Below are positions 1-5,764 of a stretch of DNA of 6,186 bases, one piece after another (position 1 is the first letter of the stretch; each line of letters opens with the position of its first letter). The translations under genes and the position numbers were made by a program. The stretch is taken from contig CALPIR020000140.1 of assembly GCA_943323675.2 (NCBI GenBank), positions 1-6,186 of the forward strand, in the 5' to 3' direction. This DNA is from Chitinophaga pinensis. Lineage in GTDB: Bacteria > Bacteroidota > Bacteroidia > UKL13-3. The notes beneath the pieces were generated by a model. That model was not told where the DNA came from and did not search any database. It saw only the letters and a program-made list of their open reading frames with translations.

Positions 1-57
1 CGAACCCAGGACCCCTACATTAAAAGTGTAATGCTCTACCAGCTGAGCTACGAAATC
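1..57 (-). tRNA. tRNA-Lys (UUU anticodon), 3' end cut by window edge
   Basis: Read on the minus strand, this begins at 57 with GATTTCG and runs through the D arm, the anticodon loop CTTTTAA (anticodon TTT, lysine AAA/AAG codons), the variable loop and into the T arm. It stops at the window edge, so the last 16 bases (end of the T arm, 3' acceptor strand and discriminator) are not seen. The 57 visible bases are identical to the matching part of the complete copy at 109-181. No convincing promoter fits in the 51 bases between the two copies, so this copy probably depends on read-through from the upstream one, or on a promoter I cannot recognise. Confidence 0.93.
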
Positions 58-74
58 GAAATACGTGTTATTAG

Positions 75-103
75 AAAAAAAAAGCAATCATTTCTGATTG
101 CTT
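75..103 (-). terminator. Intrinsic terminator between the two tRNA-Lys genes
   Basis: On the minus strand a perfect 9-bp stem (AAGCAATCA with TGATTGCTT, plus-strand arms 82-90 and 95-103) closes a GAAA loop. It runs straight into a tract of nine T's (plus-strand A's at 75-83, the last two being part of the stem). The stem starts five bases after the discriminator base of the tRNA at 109-181. There is no T tract on the plus-strand side, so it acts in the minus direction only. It could also help define the tRNA 3' end for processing. Confidence 0.85.
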
Positions 104-108
104 GGTTG

Positions 109-181
109 TGATTCCGCTGGGATTCGAACCCAGGACCCCTACATTAAAAGTGTAATGCTCTACCAGCTGAGCTACGAAATC
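109..181 (-). tRNA. tRNA-Lys (UUU anticodon), complete
   Basis: This is a complete 73-base tRNA on the minus strand. Acceptor strands GATTTCG and CGGAATC pair over 7 bp with one T-G wobble. The D stem is GCTC/GAGC and the anticodon stem TTACA/TGTAG has a wobble at its base. The loop CTTTTAA has T33 and anticodon TTT, which gives lysine. The T stem is CTGGG/CCCAG with loop TTCGAAT, and the discriminator is A. The next bases are CAA, so the 3' CCA is not encoded and must be added after transcription. A strong terminator follows five bases later, and a Bacteroidota-type promoter lies about 70-100 bases upstream. Confidence 0.97.
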
Positions 182-247
182 AATTCCTTTTGTTTAACGA
201 AACTAGGAGTGTTTCGGTTTTTTACTTAACCATTTGTGGTGGTTGAG
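182..247 (-). other. Leader of the tRNA-Lys transcript
   Basis: This is the stretch between the inferred transcription start (about 247) and the tRNA 5' end, presumably removed by RNase P. It has no open frame of note. Two small inverted repeats are visible in plus-strand coordinates: CGAAAC/GTTTCG at 198-203 and 211-216, and AACCA/TGGTT at 228-232 and 240-244. Both are short and may be chance. The extent of the leader rests on the promoter call at 254-284. Confidence 0.5.
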
Positions 248-253
248 CGGGTG

Positions 254-284
254 CAAAGATAGGAAGCCTTTTCAATTGAACAAA
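254..284 (-). promoter_or_regulatory. Bacteroidota-type promoter for tRNA-Lys
   Basis: On the minus strand a TTTG (plus-strand 281-284) is followed after exactly 19 bases by TATCTTTG (plus-strand 254-261). This matches the consensus for the Bacteroidota primary sigma factor (TTTG, 17-23 bases, TAnnTTTG) in both boxes and in spacing. Transcription would start near 247, about 66 bases upstream of the complete tRNA. It also fits as the sole promoter for both tRNA copies if the terminator between them leaks. Confidence 0.8.
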
Positions 285-376
285 TGTGAGGCTAAATATT
301 TTCGTCTTTTTTTGCTTGCCCCCTTTTTATGAGGCACTTATTTTTGTTATGATACTGTTAAATGGTCTGTTTTTTC

Positions 377-397
377 AAGCGCTTTGCGCTGTTCGCT
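377..397. repeat. Three degenerate 7-base tandem units at the porX 3' end
   Basis: Read on the minus strand, the bases are AGCGAAC, AGCGCAA and AGCGCTT: three consecutive 7-base units sharing AGCG. The first unit overlaps the porX stop codon (plus-strand CTA at 396-398). The last two units can also fold as a 5-bp hairpin, AGCGC-AAA-GCGCT (378-390). No T tract follows in the porX direction, so it is not a standard intrinsic terminator, though it may mark the end of the mRNA. The pattern is plain; its function is unknown and it could be chance. Confidence 0.4.
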
Positions 398-1952
398 ATT
401 CTTTTGTTTCTAATACCACAAAAGGCACAATCATTTCTTCTAAACTAATACCGCCATGCTGAAAAGAGTTGGTGTACATATTTACATGGTAATTGTAATT
501 GTTTGGGTAAGCCATAAAATCGTTGCCAGTTGCAAATACATAACGGCTGCTTACGTTTGGTTTAGGCAAAAAGGCCTCAGCCGGATCTTTTACTGTAAAC
601 AATTCACTTTCGTTGTAGTTTAAATTTTTACCATGTTTGTACCTTAAGTTGGTACTTGTACTTCTGTCGCCAATAATTTTTACCGCATTTTTTACCCTAA
701 TGCTGCCATGGTCGGTGGTAATAATAATTTTAGCTTTTTTACCCGCAATACGTTTTAAGGCATCAAACAAAGGCGAATGCTCAAACCAGCTGGCCGTTAT
801 GCTGCGGTATGCAGCTTCATCTTCGGCTAGTTCCTTCATTACATTCATTTCGGTACGCGCATGGCTAAGCATGTCTACAAAGTTGTATACAATTACATTA
901 AACTTATTGTTAAACATGTTAGGTATGTCATCTACCAATCGTTTGCCATTATCAAAGTTGGTAATTTTGGTGTAGCTAAATTTTTCTTTGTAACCCAAGC
1001 GGTTAAGCTGTATGCCCAATAGTTCTTCTTCGTGCAAGTTTTTACCTTCATCTTCTTCTTCATCAACCCAAAGCTTAGGATATGATTTGGCTATTTCGCT
1101 GGGCAGCATGCCGCTAAAAAAAGCATTGCGCGCATAGTGTGTGGTGGTAGGTAAAATGGTTAAGTAATTGTCATCAGTGGTTAATCTAAAATGTTCGTTT
1201 AACTGACTCTGAATAACTTTCCATTGGTCGTACCTGAAGTTGTCTAACAAAATCAAAAACACAGGAACATTGCTTTTTAACTCGGGTAGTACCTTGTTTT
1301 TTATTGCATTATGACTCATAACGGGTGTGTTTTGATCAGGTTTGCGCAAAAAATTGGTAAAGTTCTTTTTAATAAATTTGGTCCACTCGCGGTTGGCTTC
1401 AGTTTTTTGCATCATTAAAATCTCGTCCATCCCCGTATCATTACTAGCGGATAATTCCAGCTCCCAATACACCAGTTTTTTGTACAAGTTAACCCACGAG
1501 GTATAGTCGCTCACTTCATTAAGCTCCATACCAATATGCCTAAACTCCTGTTGATAGGTTTGTGCTGTTTTTTCGCTCACCAACCTTTTGTTGTCTAACA
1601 ACTTTTTAATAGAGAGTAATATTTGGTTCGAGTTAACAGGTTTTATTAAGTAATCGGCAATTTTACTACCAATGGCATCTTCCATGATATGCTCTTCTTC
1701 GCTTTTGGTAATCATTACCACGGGCACGTCTGGCAATAAACTTTTAATGGGGGTAAGGGCTTCTAAGCCACTAATACCAGGCATGTTTTCATCTAAAAAA
1801 ACAATATCGTAGTGCTTGTTTTTACAAGCTTCTATGGCATCATTTCCACTGGTAACCTTATCAACGGTGTAACCTTTATTGGTTAAAAAAATAATATGTG
1901 GTTTGAGTAATTCTATTTCATCATCAGCCCAAAGGATGCAGGTATTGTTCAT
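396..1952 (-). CDS. porX: PorX: response regulator with PglZ domain (type IX secretion regulator)
   Basis: This 518-residue protein is full length for PorX, the response regulator that pairs with sensor kinase PorY to control type IX secretion genes in Bacteroidota. Residues 1-120 form a CheY-like receiver: acidic pair D10/D11, phospho-acceptor D54 in FLDENMPG, T82, and K104 followed by P105. A helical linker (about 121-220) leads to a PglZ-type alkaline-phosphatase-fold domain (about 228-518). Its expected metal ligands are present: D237 (LLDNFRYD), a Thr in ILPTTTHYARN (269-271), D360 and H364 (FVDMLSH), D414/H415 (TTDHG) and H499 (QHGG). In the Porphyromonas protein this domain has been reported to cleave oligonucleotides using zinc; activity here is inferred from the conserved residues. 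There is no DNA-binding domain, signal peptide or membrane segment, so it is cytoplasmic. The ATG at 1952 gives the usual N-terminus. It is divergent from the lipid A operon; porY is not in the window, which is normal for these genes. Confidence 0.93.
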   Translation of the reverse strand: MNNTCILWADDEIELLKPHIIFLTNKGYTVDKVTSGNDAIEACKNKHYDIVFLDENMPGISGLEALTPIKSLLPDVPVVMITKSEEEHIMEDAIGSKIADYLIKPVNSNQILLSIKKLLDNKRLVSEKTAQTYQQEFRHIGMELNEVSDYTSWVNLYKKLVYWELELSASNDTGMDEILMMQKTEANREWTKFIKKNFTNFLRKPDQNTPVMSHNAIKNKVLPELKSNVPVFLILLDNFRYDQWKVIQSQLNEHFRLTTDDNYLTILPTTTHYARNAFFSGMLPSEIAKSYPKLWVDEEEDEGKNLHEEELLGIQLNRLGYKEKFSYTKITNFDNGKRLVDDIPNMFNNKFNVIVYNFVDMLSHARTEMNVMKELAEDEAAYRSITASWFEHSPLFDALKRIAGKKAKIIITTDHGSIRVKNAVKIIGDRSTSTNLRYKHGKNLNYNESELFTVKDPAEAFLPKPNVSSRYVFATGNDFMAYPNNYNYHVNMYTNSFQHGGISLEEMIVPFVVLETKE

Positions 1953-1960
1953 ATAAAGAT

Positions 1961-1968
1961 TATTTTTG
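1961..1968 (+). promoter_or_regulatory. Possible -7 box for the HD/lpx operon
   Basis: TATTTTTG matches the Bacteroidota -7 consensus TAnnTTTG and lies 42 bases before the GTG start of the HD gene. That would place the transcript start near 1975 with a leader of about 35 bases. No TTTG sits at the expected distance upstream; the nearest TTG (1945-1947) is too close. Such boxes are common by chance in A/T-rich DNA, so the call rests mainly on its position in the only sizeable gap upstream of the operon. Confidence 0.4.
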
Positions 1969-2002
1969 CTAAGTTGTGTATATCAAGAAACGAATTAGTA
2001 GA

Positions 2003-2031
2003 CAAATATTGTGCAAAGCTTCCCAAACAAA
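2003..2031 (-). promoter_or_regulatory. Weak candidate promoter for porX
   Basis: On the minus strand, TTTG (plus-strand 2028-2031) is followed after 17 bases by AATATTTG (plus-strand 2003-2010). This differs from the Bacteroidota consensus TAnnTTTG at its first base only. Transcription would begin near 1996, giving porX a leader of about 43 bases. The element would overlap the first codons of the divergent HD gene. It is plausible by position but weak by sequence. Confidence 0.3.
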
Positions 2032-3249
2032 AAGAAAATAATTAACGACCCTGTTTATGGGTTTGTAAATATAACCTCAGAATTAATTTTTGATTTAATA
2101 GAACACTCCGTATTTCAGCGTTTACGCAGAATAAAACAGTTGGGGTTGTCTAACTTGGTATACCCAGGTGCTTTACATACTCGCTTTCAGCATGTAATTG
2201 GTGCCATGAGTTTAACTGCTCAGGCGGTTGATGTGCTAAGAGCCAAAGGCATAGAAATTACCGATGAGGAAAAGGATGCTGTTTGTGCGGCTGTTTTATT
2301 GCACGACATTGGCCATGGGCCATTTAGCCATACACTTGAACAAGTGTTGATAAAAGAGGTGCACCACGAACAACTTTCGTTGGCTTTTATGATGATGTTA
2401 AACGAAGAGTTTAATGGAAAACTGGGTAAGTGTATTCAAATATTTACCAACCAATACCATAAAAAATTCTTGCATCAATTGGTAAGCAGTCAGTTAGATA
2501 TGGATAGGCTAGATTACTTACGTAGAGATAGTTTTTACACAGGTGTACAAGAGGGTGTAATTGGCCACGATCGCATCATAAATATGCTAAATGTATATGA
2601 TGATGAGCTGGTGATTGACGAAAAAGGAGTGTACAGCATCGAGAAATTTTTGATTGCACGCAGGCTCATGTATTGGCAGGTTTATTTACATAAAACGGTA
2701 ATTGCTGCCGAAACACTTTTGGTTAAAGTCATGCAACGTGCCAGCTATTTGGCCAACAAAGGAGTAGATTTATTTGCTTCGCCCGACTTTAAATTCTTTT
2801 TGTACGAAAAACCGGGAGCCGAGCAATTGTTAAATAACCCAGAGGTGTTGATGCGTTACAGCAAGCTTGATGACAGCGATATATTTCTATCTATAAAAGT
2901 TTGGTGCGATCATAGCGACAAGGTATTAAGTGATTTGTGTACCCAAATTAGGGATAGGCATTTGCCCAAAATTGAGTTAAAAAACGAAGAACCTTTTAAC
3001 CCAAGTAGGGTTAACGAACTTAAACAGCAAGTTGCTAAACAAAAGGGAATTAGCCTCGAAGATGCCGAGTATTATGTATTTACCGATAGTGTGAGTAACA
3101 AAGCTTACAGTCCCGAAGGTTTTAACATAAAAGTTTTGTACAAAAACGGCACCACGGCTGATATTACAGCCGCATCTGATCAGTATAATATATCTGCCTT
3201 GGCAAAGTCGGTTACCAAATACTTTTTATGTTACCCGAAAAATATATAA
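2011..3249 (+). CDS. HD-domain phosphohydrolase, SAMHD1/dGTPase-like (COG1078 family)
   Basis: This 412-residue protein has the metal-binding HD signature of the dNTP-triphosphohydrolase-like group. R58 and H61 lie in HTRFQHVIG, H98/D99 in LLHDIGHGPFSH, and D165 in QLDMDRLDYLRRD. These align by motif with R164, H167, H206/D207 and D311 of human SAMHD1. The N-terminus (KKKIINDPVYGFV) is typical of the family. The part after about residue 200 is the usual helical extension with a less conserved tail. It is cytoplasmic, with no signal or membrane segment. The likely activity is hydrolysis of a nucleoside triphosphate or related phosphoester, but the substrate cannot be read from sequence. The start is GTG at 2011: an in-frame stop lies at 1999-2001, and no other usual start codon exists before residue 66. 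It ends 39 bases before lpxD on the same strand, so it is probably the first gene of the lipid A operon. Confidence 0.9.
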   Translation: MQSFPNKKKIINDPVYGFVNITSELIFDLIEHSVFQRLRRIKQLGLSNLVYPGALHTRFQHVIGAMSLTAQAVDVLRAKGIEITDEEKDAVCAAVLLHDIGHGPFSHTLEQVLIKEVHHEQLSLAFMMMLNEEFNGKLGKCIQIFTNQYHKKFLHQLVSSQLDMDRLDYLRRDSFYTGVQEGVIGHDRIINMLNVYDDELVIDEKGVYSIEKFLIARRLMYWQVYLHKTVIAAETLLVKVMQRASYLANKGVDLFASPDFKFFLYEKPGAEQLLNNPEVLMRYSKLDDSDIFLSIKVWCDHSDKVLSDLCTQIRDRHLPKIELKNEEPFNPSRVNELKQQVAKQKGISLEDAEYYVFTDSVSNKAYSPEGFNIKVLYKNGTTADITAASDQYNISALAKSVTKYFLCYPKNI

Positions 3250-3288
3250 ATTGCCGGGCTAACACGTGATTTTAGTTAACGTAAATTA

Positions 3289-4320
3289 ATGCAAATATCA
3301 GTAAAGGAACTTAGCAAGCTGCTTCAGGGCGAGGTTATTGGTGATGAAAATGCACTACTACATACCGTTGCCAAAATTGAAGAAGGCCAACCCGGAGCAT
3401 TATCGTTTTTAGCTAACCCCAAATACGAACCACACATTTATACCACACAAAGTACAGCTGTGTTGGTTAATCGCTCGTTTAATCCCGAATCGCCCATTGC
3501 TACTACTTTAATTAAAGTGGATGATGCTTACCAAGCCTTTACTTATTTGTTAGAACAGTTTGCAAATGTGGGCAAAGGCGCAGCAGGCGTTGATAAAACA
3601 GCGGTGTTAGAGGCCAGTGCAAAGGTTCATTCGAGTACTTTTGTAGGTGCATTAACATACATTGGTCAGGAAGCAGAAATTGGCGAAAAATGCCAAATAC
3701 ATCCTCAGGTTTATATTGGTGCAGGTGTTAAAATTGGAAACAATGTAACCTTGTATGCTGGGGTAAAAATTTACCATTTGTGCACCATTGGCGATAATTG
3801 CATTGTGCATGCAGGTGCTGTTATTGGCAGTGATGGTTTTGGTTTTGCGCCATTACCTGACAGAAGTTACAAAAAGATACCTCAAACAGGTAATGTAATT
3901 GTAGAAGCTGATGTAGAAATAGGAGCCAATTGCACCATAGATAGAGCAACCATGGGTAGTACCGTAATTCGAAAGGGTGCAAAATTGGATAATTTGGTAC
4001 AAGTGGCGCACAATGTAGAAATTGGCGAGCACACCGTTATCGCTTCGCAAAGTGGTATAGCTGGTAGCACAAAAATTGGCAAATACTGTGTAATTGGCGG
4101 ACAAGTTGGTTTTGCTGGGCATATTACCATTGCTGATGGAAGTCAGTTTGGTGCACAAAGCGGAGTAGGCGGAAACATTACACAAACCAACGGAAAATGG
4201 TTTGGTAGCCCAGCTATAGAATTACGTCAGGCATTAAAAGCAGGCGTGGTGTATCGCAAACTACCCGAGTTAGAAAAAAGGGTACAAGAGTTAGAGAAAT
4301 TATTAAAAGAGATAAAATAA
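3289..4320 (+). CDS. lpxD: UDP-3-O-(3-hydroxyacyl)glucosamine N-acyltransferase LpxD
   Basis: LpxD transfers a 3-hydroxyacyl chain from acyl-ACP to the 2-amino group of UDP-3-O-acyl-glucosamine, the third step of lipid A synthesis, in the cytoplasm. At 343 residues it is full length. Residues 1-100 are the N-terminal nucleotide-binding domain (LSFLANPKYE, then the TTLIKVDDAYQAF region). Residues 100-310 are left-handed beta-helix hexapeptide repeats, including the family landmark GSDGFGFAPLPD and the catalytic His, H241, in VQVAHNVEIG (equivalent to E. coli H239). The last 25 or so residues form a charged amphipathic helix with leucine spacing (LPELEKRVQELEKLL), as in other LpxD trimers. The ATG at 3289 gives the expected N-terminus (MQISVKELS). 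Its stop lies 13 bases before the lpxC-fabZ start, so the two are probably co-transcribed. Nothing is missing or odd. Confidence 0.97.
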   Translation: MQISVKELSKLLQGEVIGDENALLHTVAKIEEGQPGALSFLANPKYEPHIYTTQSTAVLVNRSFNPESPIATTLIKVDDAYQAFTYLLEQFANVGKGAAGVDKTAVLEASAKVHSSTFVGALTYIGQEAEIGEKCQIHPQVYIGAGVKIGNNVTLYAGVKIYHLCTIGDNCIVHAGAVIGSDGFGFAPLPDRSYKKIPQTGNVIVEADVEIGANCTIDRATMGSTVIRKGAKLDNLVQVAHNVEIGEHTVIASQSGIAGSTKIGKYCVIGGQVGFAGHITIADGSQFGAQSGVGGNITQTNGKWFGSPAIELRQALKAGVVYRKLPELEKRVQELEKLLKEIK

Positions 4321-4333
4321 AAGACATTAAATA

Positions 4334-5725
4334 GTGAAACAAACTACAATAAAAAAGGCCGTAAGTATTAGTGGTGTAGGTTTGCATACCGGACAAAATG
4401 TAACGCTTACTTTTCTTCCTGCAATCGAAAATCATGGCATTAAATTCCAACGTGTTGATTTACCAGGTCAACCAATTGTTGATGCTGATGTAGATAATGT
4501 AGTTGATACCTCAAGAGGTACTACCATAGAACAAAATGGAGCCCGTGTGGCAACAGTGGAGCATGTTATGGCTTCATTGGCAGGATTAGAAATAGACAAT
4601 TGTTTGTTACAAATTGATGCCACCGAAACACCAATTATGGATGGTAGTTCACGTTATTTTATAAAAGCACTTAAAGATGCGGGTATCCAAGATCTGGAAG
4701 CAGAACGCGAATATTTTTCTGTGCCGCATAATGTATACTACAACGAAGTGGAGAAAAATATTGAAATGATTGCCATGCCTTTAGACGATTATCGTTTAAC
4801 GGTTATGGTAGATTACAATTCTCCGGTTTTGGGTAGCCAACATGCATCTGTTACCAGCCTTAAAGAGTTTGAAACAGATATAGCAAGTTGCCGCACATTT
4901 TGCTTTTTACACGAACTTGAAATGTTGTTAAAACATGGTTTAATACAAGGTGGCGATTTAAACAATGCCATTGTAATTGTAGACCGTGTAATTGAAGATG
5001 AAGAGATGGACCATTTGGCTAAGTTGTTTAACAAACCCAAAGTGGAAGTGCGAAAAGAGGGTATCTTAAACAATGTGGAGCTGCGTTTTCATAACGAACC
5101 TGCTAGACATAAATTATTAGATTTAATTGGCGATTTAGCCTTGATAGGCACCCCTATAAAAGCACAAATAATGGCGGCTCGCCCAGGCCACGCTGCCAAT
5201 GTAGAGTTTGGTAAACGTATCAAAGCATTAATCAAAAAAACGCGCTCAACCAATAATATACCTAAGTACAACCCCAACAAAGAACCCATTTATAACATCA
5301 ACGACATCTCTCGTTTTTTACCACATAAATACCCATTTTTGTTGGTTGATAAGATCATTGACATGGGGAAAAATTACATTGTGGCCGTTAAAAATGTAAC
5401 CATCAATGAACCCTTTTTCCCCGGACATTTTCCTAATAACCCAGTTATGCCGGGTGTCTTAATTATTGAGGCGATGGCACAAGCGGGTGGGGTAATGATT
5501 TTATCGCAGGTAGAAGATCCCGAAAACTACAATACCTATTTTATGAAAATAGATAATGCCAAGTTTAAGGAAAAAGTGTTACCTGGTGATACCTTGGTTT
5601 TAAAACTTGATATGATTGCGCCAATTCGCAGGGGAGTTTGTGTAATGAAAGCACATGCCTATGTGGGAGAAAAGTTAGTTTGCGAAGCTGAACTAATGGC
5701 TCAGGTAGCAAAAAAAATAATTTAA
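4334..5725 (+). CDS. lpxC/fabZ: Fused LpxC (UDP-3-O-acyl-GlcNAc deacetylase) and FabZ (3-hydroxyacyl-ACP dehydratase)
   Basis: This 463-residue protein is bifunctional. Residues 1-305 are LpxC, the zinc deacetylase of the committed step of lipid A synthesis: GVGLHTG near the N-terminus, E76 and H77 in TVEHVMASL, zinc ligands H259 and D263 with D267 in RHKLLDLIGD, and catalytic H286 in RPGHAAN. After a short linker (about 306-322, rich in Asn, Lys and Pro), residues 323-463 are FabZ: FLPHKYPFLLVD, then H365 in PGHFPNNPVMPG and E379 in IIEAMAQAGG, the hot-dog-fold catalytic pair with the usual 14-residue spacing. The fusion is the normal arrangement in Bacteroidota, not a frame error, and the frame is open throughout. 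The start is GTG at 4334; an in-frame stop lies only six bases upstream, and the N-terminus KQTTIKKAVSISGVGLHTG fits LpxC. It sits 13 bases after lpxD and 39 before lpxA. Confidence 0.97.
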   Translation: MKQTTIKKAVSISGVGLHTGQNVTLTFLPAIENHGIKFQRVDLPGQPIVDADVDNVVDTSRGTTIEQNGARVATVEHVMASLAGLEIDNCLLQIDATETPIMDGSSRYFIKALKDAGIQDLEAEREYFSVPHNVYYNEVEKNIEMIAMPLDDYRLTVMVDYNSPVLGSQHASVTSLKEFETDIASCRTFCFLHELEMLLKHGLIQGGDLNNAIVIVDRVIEDEEMDHLAKLFNKPKVEVRKEGILNNVELRFHNEPARHKLLDLIGDLALIGTPIKAQIMAARPGHAANVEFGKRIKALIKKTRSTNNIPKYNPNKEPIYNINDISRFLPHKYPFLLVDKIIDMGKNYIVAVKNVTINEPFFPGHFPNNPVMPGVLIIEAMAQAGGVMILSQVEDPENYNTYFMKIDNAKFKEKVLPGDTLVLKLDMIAPIRRGVCVMKAHAYVGEKLVCEAELMAQVAKKII

Positions 5726-5764
5726 TTGATACGGATAAGCATTAAGCAAAAACGATAATAACTA

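Noticed and set aside
198..223. Inverted repeat CGAAAC/GTTTCG followed by a T run on the plus strand, resembling a terminator
   Set aside because: No plus-strand gene lies to its left in the window, and the region is within the minus-strand tRNA leader; the 6-bp stem is weak.
339..346. TATTTTTG on the plus strand, a match to the Bacteroidota -7 box with a TTG 20 bases upstream, which could drive an antisense RNA into porX
   Set aside because: Such matches are frequent in A/T-rich DNA and no RNA gene or open frame of note lies downstream other than antisense to porX; there is no independent support.
637..975. Open frame of 112 codons on the plus strand inside porX
   Set aside because: It lies opposite a well-supported conserved gene; the translation is a hydrophobic shadow with no family resemblance and no start context.
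3640..4150. Repeated short similar segments such as ATTGG and GGTG blocks, resembling a DNA repeat
   Set aside because: They reflect the hexapeptide repeats of the LpxD beta-helix and are explained by the protein fold; the same pattern appears in lpxA.
3853..4450. Minus-strand open frames across lpxD and the start of lpxC-fabZ
   Set aside because: They are antisense to conserved coding sequence, overlap one another and show no recognisable domain; they are by-products of the codon pattern in the beta-helix repeats.
4813..5289. Minus-strand open frames of 86 and 66 codons inside lpxC-fabZ
   Set aside because: They are antisense to catalytic motifs of LpxC and have no sign of being genes.
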